A stretch of DNA of 64,000 nucleotides from Polyangium sp. 6x1 (GCF_029946515.1 NZ_JARZHH010000017.1:62001-126000), one strand, 5' to 3'; shown: positions 49,699 to 58,734, numbered from the stretch's first letter. The notes: generated by a model not told the origin, from the letters alone. Numbers and translations are program-made.

Positions 49699-51158
49699 CC
49701 GAGCATGCGGTGGTGATCGTCGGAGGGGGGCCGACGGGGCTGATGTTGGCGGGCGAGCTTTCGTTGGCGGGCGTCGACGTCGCCATTGTCGAGCGGCGCG
49801 AAAGCCAGGAGCTCGTCGGCTTGCGCGCAGGCGGTCTGCACGCACGTTCGCTCGAGGTCCTCGATCAGCGCGGAATCGCCGAGCGGTTTGTCTCGCAGGG
49901 ACAGGTGCATCCGGTCGTGCACTTCCACATCCCTCTCGACATCAGCGACTTTCCCACCCGACACAACTACGTGCTCGGGCTGTGGCAGAACCACATCGAG
50001 CGCATCCTGGCCGGCTGGGTCGACGAGCGGGCCGTGCCGATCCATCGCGGGCGTGAAGTGACGGGCTTCGCGCAGGACGAGAGTGGCGTCGACGTCGTGC
50101 TGTCCGACGGCAGCTCGCTGCGGGCGGAATATCTCGTCGGCTGCGACGGAGGACGCAGTCTGATCCGAAAAGCAGCCGGCATCGAGTTCCCCGGCTGGGA
50201 TCCGACGACGAGCTGGTTGATTGCCGAGGTCGAGGTGTCCGAGGAGCCGGCATGGGGCATCCGAAACGACGCCACCGGTACCCATGGACTCGGCAAATTG
50301 GACGATGGGCGGCGAATGCGGGCCGTACTGACCGAGCCGCAGGTCAGACACGGAAGCGAACCGACCCTGCGCGACGTCAGCGAAGCGCTGATCGCCATCT
50401 ACGGGACAGACTACGGGATCCACAATCCCACATGGATCTCGAGGTTCACGGATATGACGCGGCAGGCCGCGACCTACCGTGACAGACGGGTCCTGCTGGC
50501 CGGCGACGCTGCGCACGTGCATCCCCCGGTGGGTGGACAGGGCCTCAACATCGGTGTGCAGGACGCGGTGAACCTGGGATGGAAGCTGGCCCAGGTGGTC
50601 AAGCGGATATCCCCCGAATGCCTCCTCGATACCTATCACGCAGAGCGCCACCCGGTCGCTGCCCGCGTATTGCGTAGCACGATGGCGCAGGTCGCGATTC
50701 GCCGTCCGGACGATCGCACGAAGGCCTTGGGCGACTACGTTTCCGAGCTCCTCAGCATGGCCGAGCCTCGCAAACGACTGGCCGCGGAGATGTCGGGTCT
50801 CGGCGTTCATTACGACCTCGGCGAGGGACACCCGCTGCTCGGACGCCGCATGCCCGATCTCGACCTAGACACCGCCGACGGCCCGCGGCGGCTCTTCACG
50901 CTGCTGCACGCGGCCAGGCCGGTGCTGCTCAACCTCGGGGAGCGCGGTGGCTTCGACATCACTCGATGGGCCGATCGCGTTTCGTTGATCGACGCCCAAT
51001 ACGTGGGTGCGTGGGAGCTTCCGGCCATCGGGGCGGTCACGGCTCCCACTGCCGTTTTGGTTCGGCCTGACGGATATGTGGCCTGGGTGGGAGACCTGAC
51101 CCAGGTGGGGCTCGCGGACGCGCTCACCACTTGGTTCGGACCGCCTGCTGCGGCGTAG
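49695..51158 (+). CDS. FAD-dependent aromatic monooxygenase (class A, PheA/TfdB type)
   Basis: A 487-aa flavoprotein hydroxylase. The Rossmann motif GGGPTG is at 10-15, followed by GLHARSLEVLDQRGI, the CDGG loop at 150-153 and the GDAAHVHPPVGGQGLNIGVQD motif near 270-290. The thioredoxin-like C-terminal domain includes VLVRPDGYVAWVGD. The layout matches hydroxylases of polyketide pathways and rifampicin-type monooxygenases. NAD(P)H-driven hydroxylation of an aromatic or antibiotic substrate is predicted; the substrate is not. ATG 49695 has GGAGGG 5 nt upstream and was preferred to GTG 49689. Both neighbours are gene fragments, indicating that it arrived by replacement of older sequence. Confidence 0.9.
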   Translation: MTEHAVVIVGGGPTGLMLAGELSLAGVDVAIVERRESQELVGLRAGGLHARSLEVLDQRGIAERFVSQGQVHPVVHFHIPLDISDFPTRHNYVLGLWQNHIERILAGWVDERAVPIHRGREVTGFAQDESGVDVVLSDGSSLRAEYLVGCDGGRSLIRKAAGIEFPGWDPTTSWLIAEVEVSEEPAWGIRNDATGTHGLGKLDDGRRMRAVLTEPQVRHGSEPTLRDVSEALIAIYGTDYGIHNPTWISRFTDMTRQAATYRDRRVLLAGDAAHVHPPVGGQGLNIGVQDAVNLGWKLAQVVKRISPECLLDTYHAERHPVAARVLRSTMAQVAIRRPDDRTKALGDYVSELLSMAEPRKRLAAEMSGLGVHYDLGEGHPLLGRRMPDLDLDTADGPRRLFTLLHAARPVLLNLGERGGFDITRWADRVSLIDAQYVGAWELPAIGAVTAPTAVLVRPDGYVAWVGDLTQVGLADALTTWFGPPAAA

Positions 51159-51164
51159 CGGGGA

Positions 51165-51614
51165 ATCGTTTCGCGCTCTGACCTCGGGACGTACAGCTGT
51201 CGCCGCATTGCCGCGTACCCCGAGTTCCTCAGTGAGCACGCGCTGGGGAACGCGATCGACATTGCGGGCTTCGATTTCGGCCCGCTGCCGAAAGGGCAAA
51301 GCCTGCCGGAGGGCATCCCGGCCGGCTTCAAGAACGGCTTCGAGGTTCGCGTGCTCTCGCACTGGAAGGCGCAGACAGGCCACGCGGCGATCCACGCGCG
51401 GTTCCTGAAGACGCTCGCGAGGCGGCTCATCGCACGGAAAGACGTCTTCCGGGTGCTGCTCGGGCCGGGCTACGCGGGGCATGACAACCATTTCCATTTC
51501 GACATGGCGCCGTTCCGGATGGTGGAAATGTACGACGGCGGGCAGCCGCTGGTGCCGCCGCCCGCGTCCGTGAGCAGTGGCGACGCCGCCGCAGCCCAAG
51601 ACGTAGCTCGTTGA
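51165..51614 (+). pseudogene. Extensin-like protein, 5'-truncated
   Basis: In the frame directly after the monooxygenase stop, about 148 codons encode the C-terminal half of an extensin-like (PF06904-type) domain: GTYSCRRIA, SEHALGNAIDIAGF and the closing HDNHFHFDMAPF. The N-terminal half of that domain, the signal peptide and a start codon are missing. The only ATGs are internal. The reading frame is otherwise undisturbed to its stop, so truncation looks recent. Confidence 0.7.
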
Positions 51615-51709
51615 TCGTTGATTCGAGGCGCCGGCCTGGGGTAGGGTCATGCGCCTTACGGGCGTGTGGGCGAGGGATCGACCATTCGCCAGAAAGTCGA
51701 AGGTCAACG

Positions 51710-52609
51710 ATGCATCGTTTTCACGCTTGCAGCCTCGCGCTCCTCTTGGTTGCATTGTACGCAGGTTGCAGCTCAGACCCCGCGAATTCGAGCTCGGGCG
51801 GCGGCGGTAGCGGCGGTGGCGGCACCGGCGGCGCCGGCGGCGCCGGCGGCAGCTCGACGGCCAGCAGCGGGAGCGGCGGCACGGGCGGCTCCGGCCAGAA
51901 CCAAGGTTTGTGCGCTTCCGGCAAATACATCATCTGCGAGGATTTCGAGGCCACCGAGGTCGGCGCGATCCCGCAAGGGTGGACCAAGCACGGCGACCCC
52001 GCCGCGGTCGCCGACGATGAAGCGGTGAGCGGCGCCCACGCGTTGAAATTGGGCCCGACCGTCAACGGGGAGCGTCGCATCTACCACGACGGCTCGAAGC
52101 TCGGCAGCGGGCACTGGGGCCGCATTCGTTACAAGGTGGCGCTCCCCGTCCCCGACGCCTTCGTCCATTCGACCCTCGTCGCGCTTTACGGAAGCGGCCC
52201 CACCGTAGGGCCGGAGGAGGTCCGCGTGGTCGATACCGTGAAGGAGGACAAAGACGGCTGGAACAACGACGGCAACGGCTCTCACGTCCAGTACCTCTAC
52301 AACGTCCAGCCGAACGGGGCCGAGTTTGGCAAGGGAAGCGAATACACCTGGATGTTCGATGACCAGTGGCATTGCGCCGAATGGCACATCGACGCGCCGA
52401 CGCAGAGCTACGACTTCTACATCGACGGCGTGCACGTCGATCAGATCAGCATCGCGAACGGAGCCGGCAACTACGAGGGCTCGGAGATCCCGGACGCTTT
52501 CAGCGAGGTGCGCATCGGCTGGAACAACTATCAGCAAGCCCCGCCCGGTTTCACCGCGTGGATCGACGATATCGCGCTGCATAGCGAGCGCATTGGCTGC
52601 CAAGAGTAA
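51710..52609 (+). CDS. Lipoprotein with LamG-like domain
   Basis: A 299-aa lipoprotein (lipobox YAGC, Cys19) with a Ser/Gly linker (about 25-65) and a concanavalin-like beta-sandwich. Strand motifs are YIICEDFEATEVGAIPQGWTKHG, HWGRIRYKVALP, WHCAEWHIDAPTQSYDFYIDGVHV, FSEVRIGWNNYQ and GFTAWIDDIALHSERIGC. This pattern is seen in many putative carbohydrate-binding or lyase-like myxobacterial lipoproteins. Catalytic residues cannot be assigned. GAAGG precedes the ATG. A strong terminator follows 112 nt after the stop. Confidence 0.82.
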   Translation: MHRFHACSLALLLVALYAGCSSDPANSSSGGGGSGGGGTGGAGGAGGSSTASSGSGGTGGSGQNQGLCASGKYIICEDFEATEVGAIPQGWTKHGDPAAVADDEAVSGAHALKLGPTVNGERRIYHDGSKLGSGHWGRIRYKVALPVPDAFVHSTLVALYGSGPTVGPEEVRVVDTVKEDKDGWNNDGNGSHVQYLYNVQPNGAEFGKGSEYTWMFDDQWHCAEWHIDAPTQSYDFYIDGVHVDQISIANGAGNYEGSEIPDAFSEVRIGWNNYQQAPPGFTAWIDDIALHSERIGCQE

Positions 52610-52721
52610 GACGCCTGCGCGCTGGGCGGAGGCGCGTCGGACGGCGAGGGGCGCGCCCGTCCCCATCGACGACTCCACCGACCCAGCGAACGCTGGTGCG
52701 GGCACCGGGGCAAGGATGTCC

Positions 52722-52754
52722 GGGCGTTCTCTCTCCCAGGGAGCGCCCTTTTTT
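52722..52754 (+). terminator. Intrinsic terminator after the LamG-like lipoprotein gene
   Basis: An 11-bp stem (GGGCGTTCTCT with AGGGAGCGCCC, two G-T pairs), a five-base loop CTCCC and a T6 tract at 52749-52754. It is the clearest rho-independent terminator in the window. It makes a start for the next gene at the ATG 2 nt downstream (52756) unlikely. Confidence 0.8.
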
Positions 52755-52785
52755 CATGGGCCTGGTGTACAGTGACGATGACACC

Positions 52786-54483
52786 ATGCCCTTGCCCCGG
52801 TTTTTCCCCGATCCGGTCCCGAACAACGTCGCGCTGACGGTCGTGGCAACCGCCATCCTGCTCCTCGCGCCGCTCGCCCTGACCGTATTCTTGCGGTGGG
52901 TCGTGCGCCAGGCGACGCAGTCGGTTCGCTCGAAGTCCGTCGAGAGCGCCGCCGAGCAGGTCCAGAAGTCGCTGCGCCTCGTGGCGACGGTCCTTTCGTT
53001 GCTCGTCGTGGTCGGGGGCTGTGCGACGCTCGCCATTGCCATCATCCGGGACATCGATCTTTACCCGTGGGCGAACCGGTTCGTCGCGTACGCGAGCGTC
53101 CGTACGGGGGAGGACCTCCTCCACGGCGCGGCGATCGTGGTCGCGGTCGCGGTCGGCTGGCTGGCGCTGCGCATTTTCTTCAAGTCGCTGCTCGACCGCG
53201 TCGAGGCGAAGCTGCTCTCCGTCGCGGCGCTCGAGGGCCAGAAAGAGGAGATCCCGGTCCTGCGGCAGCGGGCCGCGAGCCTGGGGAACGTCGCGTTCCT
53301 CTACGGCCTGCACCGCCTCGGCAGCGGATCGCTGGGGCTGCCGGGGAGCCTCCACTGGCTGCTCGACACGATTCTCTACGTGCTCCTCGTGGTGTGCGCG
53401 GCGCGGACGCTCTCGGGGATCGGCGTCCTGAGCCTCGAAGGGATCGACAACGTGGGCGCAGCCCGCCTCGAGAAATCGGCGCTGCACGTCTACTACGCCG
53501 GCATCCGCAAGCTACTCCCGCTCGCCAAGCGTATCCTCGAGGCCATCATCCACCTCGCGGCGGCGACGCTCGTCGTGCGGCAGTTCCAGACGCTCGAGGC
53601 CTTCGCGCCTTATGGTCCGCGCATCATCCGGCTCCTCGGGACCTTCCTCGCGGCCCGCGTCTTCGTCGAGCTCGCCCGCGTGATTCTGGTCGAGGCGTTC
53701 GGAGGCGAGAAGGGAGCGGAGGACGAGACCTCGAAGCACCGCGTGACGCTGGTCTATCTCCTCCAGAGCATCGTCACCTACGTCATTTCTTTCGGCGCGG
53801 CGCTGATCATGATGGATCAGCTCGGCATCGACACGAAGCCGTTCCTGGCCGGCGCGGGCATCGTGGGGCTTGCGGTGGGCCTCGGCGCGCAAAAGCTCGT
53901 CAACGACATGGTGAGCGGCTTCTTCCTTCTGTTCGAGGGGCAGTTGCTCAAGGGCGATTACGTGCGCATCGGGGATTGCGAGGGGACGGTCGACTCGGTT
54001 CAGCTCCGGGTCACGATGATCCGCGACGGCTTCGGCCGGATGTTCACGTTCCGCAATGGCGACATCGGCACGATCATCAATTTCTCACGCGAGTACGTGC
54101 ACGCGGTCGTGGACGTGGTCGTCGATCTCCACGTGAATTTGAATCAGGTGTTCGATGCGCTCGTGGAGGCCGGGAAGCGCCTCGGGGAGGCGCACGCCGA
54201 TCGCGTCCTCGACAAGCTGGTCGTTCGTGGCGTGACGCAGATCGCGCAGACCGGCATCGTGGTTCGTGTTGCCGTCAAGCTCACGCCCGGGGATCCGGAT
54301 CCCATGCCGCGGATCCTGCGCAAGTTCATCAAAGAGGTGTTCGACGAGCGCCAGATCCGGCTCGCGAACGCAAACCAGGTCGCCGTCGTGCTGACGAACG
54401 ATGCCGCCGCCGAGGCCGGTCGAGCGCCCGAGAAGCCGCGCCGCGCGGCGCTCGAATTCGAGGCGCTGCCGCCCGCTCCCTGA
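52786..54483 (+). CDS. MscS-family mechanosensitive channel
   Basis: A 565-aa protein with an N-terminal membrane segment (about 17-37), more segments near 65-82, 108-125, 180-200, 270-300 and 320-345, and the MscS pore and beta domain. The pore helix region reads GLAVGLGAQKLVNDMVSGFFLLFEGQ, followed by DYVRIGDCEGTVDSVQLRVTMIRD and a C-terminal alpha/beta part. It releases solutes on membrane tension. ATG 52786 (MPLPRFFPD) was chosen because the preceding ATG at 52756 abuts the terminator. Confidence 0.9.
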   Translation: MPLPRFFPDPVPNNVALTVVATAILLLAPLALTVFLRWVVRQATQSVRSKSVESAAEQVQKSLRLVATVLSLLVVVGGCATLAIAIIRDIDLYPWANRFVAYASVRTGEDLLHGAAIVVAVAVGWLALRIFFKSLLDRVEAKLLSVAALEGQKEEIPVLRQRAASLGNVAFLYGLHRLGSGSLGLPGSLHWLLDTILYVLLVVCAARTLSGIGVLSLEGIDNVGAARLEKSALHVYYAGIRKLLPLAKRILEAIIHLAAATLVVRQFQTLEAFAPYGPRIIRLLGTFLAARVFVELARVILVEAFGGEKGAEDETSKHRVTLVYLLQSIVTYVISFGAALIMMDQLGIDTKPFLAGAGIVGLAVGLGAQKLVNDMVSGFFLLFEGQLLKGDYVRIGDCEGTVDSVQLRVTMIRDGFGRMFTFRNGDIGTIINFSREYVHAVVDVVVDLHVNLNQVFDALVEAGKRLGEAHADRVLDKLVVRGVTQIAQTGIVVRVAVKLTPGDPDPMPRILRKFIKEVFDERQIRLANANQVAVVLTNDAAAEAGRAPEKPRRAALEFEALPPAP

Positions 54484-54491
54484 GGAACACG

Positions 54492-55106
54492 ATGCGTCGT
54501 TCCTTGATTCATTCCCTCGACCTGCCGCGTGGCTCGGACGCCCGCGCGCTCGCCGAGAGCCTCGTCGGCCCTTTCGCCGTCGCTTCCATCAGCGGCAGCG
54601 ACGGGGCGTACGAGGTTCAGTTCGTGAATCCCTCCTCGCTCGTCGCCGTCATCGGCCCGTCCCACGCGCGCTTCTTCGTCCAGGAAGTCGAAATGGATGC
54701 CGCCGACGAGGACGAAGAAGCGGCGGAAGGAGAGGGCGACGAGGAGGACGAGCCGCACGATATCGCCGAGGCCGTGAGCCATCACCTCGCACGCAGCGTG
54801 GGGCTGACGAACGACGACGAGGATACCGAGGACACGCCGCCCGCGGACGAGAGCGATCGCCTCGCCCGCCATGTCATTGCGCAGCTCCTCGAGGGCGGCC
54901 TGTTGGAGCTCACTTCGCCGCGCTCGCGAGCCCACGTCGAGGCGCGCCTCGCGTATTGCTTCGAGCGAGGGATGCGCGGAAGCGCGCTCATCGAGACGCT
55001 GACGGAGGTGCCCGGCGTCGCGGAGATCTATGCGTCGGACGAGGAGCTCTCGGCGTTGATCGCCCAGGGCCGCCGGGCCGTCCCGCGGACACCAAGGCCG
55101 CGATGA
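54492..55106 (+). CDS. Acidic cytoplasmic protein, unknown, paired with mscS
   Basis: A 204-aa protein. A beta-rich N-terminus (FAVASISGSDGAYEVQFVNPS) is followed by a very acidic segment (DAADEDEEAAEGEGDEED), then helices (HDIAEAVSHHLARSVGL, ARLAYCFERGMRGSALIETL). GAGGA sits 6 nt before the ATG, 8 nt after the channel gene stop, so it is cotranscribed. No known domain recognised. Confidence 0.75.
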   Translation: MRRSLIHSLDLPRGSDARALAESLVGPFAVASISGSDGAYEVQFVNPSSLVAVIGPSHARFFVQEVEMDAADEDEEAAEGEGDEEDEPHDIAEAVSHHLARSVGLTNDDEDTEDTPPADESDRLARHVIAQLLEGGLLELTSPRSRAHVEARLAYCFERGMRGSALIETLTEVPGVAEIYASDEELSALIAQGRRAVPRTPRPR

Positions 55107-55241
55107 AGCGGGTGGGCATTGGCTTGGGTTCCTCGAGGCGGAGCTGATCGACGCGAGCGTGGATCGAGCGTTGACGCACGGGGATCGAGCGTGCGAGAAT
55201 CCAAACGACGGCGCCAGGGGGCGGTACGGCAACAGGTGGTC

Positions 55242-55844
55242 ATGGCATCCGGACCTCGCAGCACGACCATGCTCGCCGGCACTTGCGTGGCGCTCACGCT
55301 GGCGGCGTGCGCGGGGGCGCCGTCGCGACGGGAACAGGTATTGCGCTCGTTCCGGCAAACCGTGGCCGAGGATCTCGCCGAGGCGGTGACGTCGCCGGTG
55401 CTCGACTGCGGTGAGGTCGCGATTTCGTACGAGGAGCTCGTCCAGCAAGACAGCGAGCCCCGGCGCTGCTTCGCCCGTGCATTCCGCTCCTGCAGACCCG
55501 CGCGCGTGGATGGCTCGTATCACGGCGTCGATAGCGGGCCGTTTTACTGGTCGGCGGTCGTCACCGCGGGGGCCGACAAGGCTGGGTGCGAGGTTCGTCA
55601 TTACGAAGACGCGCGCCTCGATACCCATGGCGAACGGTCGATCGCGCGATACCGTTGCGGCGACCCGGCTGCCGGGACCGGCGCGGGCGAGAGCAGGCCT
55701 TCATGCGAGCTGGTTTGGAGGGAGCGGCACGTGCTCTGCAGGGCGTATGCAGGGGAGACGGCGGCGCCGGGGGGCCGTCAGGGTTTGCCGGCGAGAACGG
55801 CGTGCGTGGAGCTACCGGCCGACGTTCGATGGTCGATCCCGTGA
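55242..55844 (+). CDS. Small lipoprotein, unknown
   Basis: A 200-aa protein with signal peptide and lipobox LAAC (about residue 22). The mature part has seven cysteines (DCGEVAISYEELVQQDSEPRRC, CRPARVDGSYHG, RYRCGD, SCELVWRERHVLC, ACVELP) that may pair in disulfides. No catalytic motif. The AGGTGG stretch lies close to the ATG. Confidence 0.7.
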   Translation: MASGPRSTTMLAGTCVALTLAACAGAPSRREQVLRSFRQTVAEDLAEAVTSPVLDCGEVAISYEELVQQDSEPRRCFARAFRSCRPARVDGSYHGVDSGPFYWSAVVTAGADKAGCEVRHYEDARLDTHGERSIARYRCGDPAAGTGAGESRPSCELVWRERHVLCRAYAGETAAPGGRQGLPARTACVELPADVRWSIP

Positions 55845-55884
55845 TCTTTCCCCCGCTTTCGTGCTCGCGGACCCCCGGGATGCC

Positions 55885-56433
55885 TCAGCCGCCCGTGGGC
55901 GCGGGGGCCGGTTGCGATGGCGGCGCCGGCGCCGGCTTCACGTCCGTGTTCTGGCCAGCGACAATCGACCACGCGCCCGCCGATTGTTTGATGACGTAGC
56001 GCATTCGCGTGCGCAGCACGCCCTGCTCGGTGGCCTGCACGCCCGGGGGCAGCGCCGTGTACCCCGTGACCACGTGATCCATGTCCACCACGGCCACGTC
56101 GGGATCGATGATACGCAGCTTCCGCACCGTCACCTCCGTCCGGCTCTCCTTGAAGACGCTGTCGAAGAGGAGAGCGTGCCTCTTCTGGATCTCGTCACGG
56201 CCGTTGAAGATCGTCCCCACGATATTGATGAATTCGGCGTCCGGAGCGAAGGACTTGCTCCACGCCGCCGCGTCGTGGTGGTTCCAGGCCTCGGTCTGCT
56301 CGGCGACGAGCTTGCGCAGGATCGCCTCGTCGTTCTGAGACGAGCCCTGGGCCTTCTCGGTCGGGTCGGGGGTGGAAACACAGCACGTCAGGAACAACGC
56401 CATGACGGCCGAGCTTCGCGCGAACGTGTTCAT
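55885..56433 (-). CDS. NTF2-like (SgcJ/YybH-type) lipoprotein
   Basis: A 182-aa protein with a short signal and Cys-containing lipobox LTCC. The NTF2/SnoaL-like fold follows: AILRKLVAEQTEAWNHHDAAAWSKSFAPDAEFINIVGTIFNGRDEIQ, TVRKLRIIDPDVAVVDMDHVVTGY and RMRYVIKQSAGAWSIVAGQNTDV. A Pro-rich tail ends it. Members bind small hydrophobic ligands or act as isomerase-like enzymes; the role here is unknown. AGGAGA lies 8 nt before the ATG. Confidence 0.85.
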   Translation of the reverse strand: MNTFARSSAVMALFLTCCVSTPDPTEKAQGSSQNDEAILRKLVAEQTEAWNHHDAAAWSKSFAPDAEFINIVGTIFNGRDEIQKRHALLFDSVFKESRTEVTVRKLRIIDPDVAVVDMDHVVTGYTALPPGVQATEQGVLRTRMRYVIKQSAGAWSIVAGQNTDVKPAPAPPSQPAPAPTGG

Positions 56434-56564
56434 CAAGAACTCTCCTGGGATCCCATGACGAGGAGCAGAGCATCGGTTCCTCGCGGAGAGGGATCTCAAT
56501 GACATCCGTCGGGAGGTGTCAAGCGCGCCGCGCTCCAGGCGCTCGTGGGCGGCCAGATCCAGCG

Positions 56565-57146
56565 TCAGAAGCGGAAACCCAGGTTGATGTCCACGGTCGG
56601 CCCGAAGAGGCTGAAGCCCGGGCGCGCCGTCTTCCCCAGGAAGGAAGTGCGGTGATATTGCCCGCCGAGCCCGAGGCCGAGCAGGACGCGATCGCCGAGC
56701 GTCCACGTCCACCCGGCGCTCAGCCCCACCGCGAACGCAGGGCCCCAGACCTTCTCCGATGCGACCGTCGAACGGACGGGGCCCGCCTGCGTGAACGGCG
56801 AAATCCAGAGCCCACCGGGCGCGTGCCCGAGCGGGTGAAAGAAGACACGCCCACGCAAGACCATACCGATCACGTCCTCGTCCGGCGGGCGATCGCCGCC
56901 GCCCAGGCCGAGCACGTTTTGCGTGACCGTCCAGGGCCCATAAAGCCCAGCGGTCGCCTGCACCGTGACGTGACAACCGAAAGCGCGCTGATAACCGGCG
57001 TTGATGACGTGCAACCCGAGGTCCGCGACGACGGCGTTCGGGCGCTCGGCGCACGACGGTTCCTCGGCTCGGGCGGAGCTGGCGAAGAACAGGATGGCGG
57101 CGGGAATGAGCAGATGGAGGGCGGAGCGTAGCCTCATGCGGGGCAC
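56565..57146 (-). CDS. Small outer-membrane beta-barrel protein, unknown
   Basis: A 193-aa protein. Sec signal with cleavage after SSARA (about residue 27), two early Cys, then alternating strands (VVADLGLHVINAGYQRAFGCHVTVQATAGLYGP, GLSAGWTWTLGDRVLLGLGLGGQYHR) and a C-terminal strand ending in F-x-F (INLGFRF). A terminal aromatic residue is typical of barrels assembled by BamA. A GTG at 57146 with GGGG upstream and an ATG at 57137 are both possible starts. Confidence 0.75.
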   Translation of the reverse strand: MPRMRLRSALHLLIPAAILFFASSARAEEPSCAERPNAVVADLGLHVINAGYQRAFGCHVTVQATAGLYGPWTVTQNVLGLGGGDRPPDEDVIGMVLRGRVFFHPLGHAPGGLWISPFTQAGPVRSTVASEKVWGPAFAVGLSAGWTWTLGDRVLLGLGLGGQYHRTSFLGKTARPGFSLFGPTVDINLGFRF

Positions 57147-57292
57147 GAACGTTGCCCCGTTTGGCGTCGGGGGGCAACAGGAGCGGGGAGGTTTTTCCCA
57201 GGGTCGGGGAGCCGCGCCGTTGTCACGCGGCGCGCGCTCGTTGTAGGCTCCACCAAGGCCGCCAGCACCTTGGCCGGAAGAGGATCCTTTTC

Positions 57293-58096
57293 ATGAAGAA
57301 CCCGACACGGTCGACCCTGATGACGACGCTCGTGATCGGCGTGATGGCGTATTTCGTCGCCACGGTGGGTCACGAGGGCGTGGGTCACGGGGGCGCTTGC
57401 TTGATCGTGGGCGGGAAGGCGCTGCGGATGTCGAGCGCCTGGTTCGATTGCGACAAGCAGGGATTGAGCGAATGGGCGGTGCGCGTCATCAAGGCCGGCG
57501 GCACCGTCGCCAATCTCCTCCTCGGCGCCTTCTTTTTGGCCATGATGCCACGCGCGCCTGGGCGGCCCAGCAATCGCTGGTACGCTTTCTGGCTGCTCGC
57601 GGCCACGAACCTTTTCATGGGCGCGGGGTATCTGATGACGTCACCCTTCGCGAATCATGGCGACTGGGCCGATTTCATCGGGGGCCTTTCGAGCCCGCTT
57701 CTCTGGAGAATCTCGCTGACGGTCCTCGGAGCCATTCTTTCGGCCGCAGCGCTGCGCGTGCTGCTACGCCGGCTCGACCCTCACCTGGGCGCCGAGCTTG
57801 CCGAGCGCGTGACGGCGGCGCGCATCCTCTGCTGGGTTCCGTACGGCGCGGTCGGTGGCGTGCTCTTCAGCGTCGCGGCGCTCATGAATGCCGAGGGAAT
57901 GCAATACGCGCTGTCCTCCGCGCTCGCGACCCTGGGAGGCACATTTTTTCTGGCATGGCTCCCCGCGTGGGTGAAGGGCCCGCGGGGGGAGGTCGGACAA
58001 ACCCTGGAGCTCGCTCCGACACCCGCGTGGTTGACGGCGGGCGCTGCGATCACGGCCCTGACGCTGGGCGTCCTTGGGCCGGGAATCCGCTTCTGA
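57293..58096 (+). CDS. Polytopic membrane protein with HExxxH motif
   Basis: A 267-aa protein with about six membrane segments. The first segment runs into VGHEGVGHGGACLIVGGKAL, where His27-Glu28 is followed by His32, giving HExxxHG. M50-type site-2 proteases carry HExxH at this place, so this may be a divergent metalloprotease or a non-proteolytic relative. Later segments: NLLLGAFFLAMM, YAFWLLAATNLFMGAGYLM, RISLTVLGAILSAAAL, GAVGGVLFSVAALM and LGGTFFLAWLPAW. AGAGG lies about 11 nt before the ATG. Confidence 0.78.
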   Translation: MKNPTRSTLMTTLVIGVMAYFVATVGHEGVGHGGACLIVGGKALRMSSAWFDCDKQGLSEWAVRVIKAGGTVANLLLGAFFLAMMPRAPGRPSNRWYAFWLLAATNLFMGAGYLMTSPFANHGDWADFIGGLSSPLLWRISLTVLGAILSAAALRVLLRRLDPHLGAELAERVTAARILCWVPYGAVGGVLFSVAALMNAEGMQYALSSALATLGGTFFLAWLPAWVKGPRGEVGQTLELAPTPAWLTAGAAITALTLGVLGPGIRF

Positions 58097-58260
58097 CTGG
58101 GCGCGCCCCGTGAACCCATTTGGCCGGCGGGTGCGCATTCCCCAGGATCGACGACGACGCGGCTCTTGACGGAAGTTGCTCCGAGCGGCAGGCGCGGTGC
58201 GCAGCGGGCCACGGCGAACGCAGGTGCGATCCCCCTAGTCCCCGCGCGCTGCCGTGACGT

Positions 58261-58734
58261 ATGATCGCGCCCATGTTTCGTGGTCGCAGCCTCGTCCTCG
58301 TGCTCCTGCTCGCCGCGTGTGGCGGGCCCTCCTCTCCACCACCCGCCGAGCCCGCCGCGCGTACGGCCGCCGATCTCGGGCCGATGTGCCATCGCTACTA
58401 CGCGCGGCAAGGCACATGCACCGACGACTACCTGTCCGCGGTGCTCGACGTCCGCGTCGAGCTCGACATGCCGAAGGGCATCGGCGAGCGCGTCAAGGCC
58501 GAGGGGCGCGACGTGGTCCTGAAGGAATCGCGCGCCCATTGGGAGAGCGACATGGAGCCCGCGAAGATCGACGCGATGTGCGAGGCGATGGCGACCCGCA
58601 CGCCAGCCGATCAGGTGGAGCGGCTGCTGAAGCAGGGCGACGCCTGCGAGGCGGCGGCCGATTGCAAGGCGTTCGCGATCTGCGCGGTCGGGACGGAGCG
58701 GTCGTACATCGCGTCGGGCGCGACACACCATTAG
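58261..58734 (+). CDS. Small lipoprotein, unknown
   Basis: A 157-aa lipoprotein with lipobox LAAC (Cys20). The mature part has five further cysteines (CHRYY, GTCTDDY, MCEAMATR, ACEAAADCKAFAIC). A TATGAT hexamer at 58259-58264 overlaps the first ATG, so a second ATG at 58273 may be the real, possibly leaderless start. Function unknown. Confidence 0.7.
   Translation: MIAPMFRGRSLVLVLLLAACGGPSSPPPAEPAARTAADLGPMCHRYYARQGTCTDDYLSAVLDVRVELDMPKGIGERVKAEGRDVVLKESRAHWESDMEPAKIDAMCEAMATRTPADQVERLLKQGDACEAAADCKAFAICAVGTERSYIASGATHH

Noticed and set aside
51351-51614. Extensin-like gene as an intact 87-aa protein from an internal ATG
   Set aside because: The homologous reading frame extends upstream of that ATG to the monooxygenase stop, so the ATG is an internal codon of a truncated domain.
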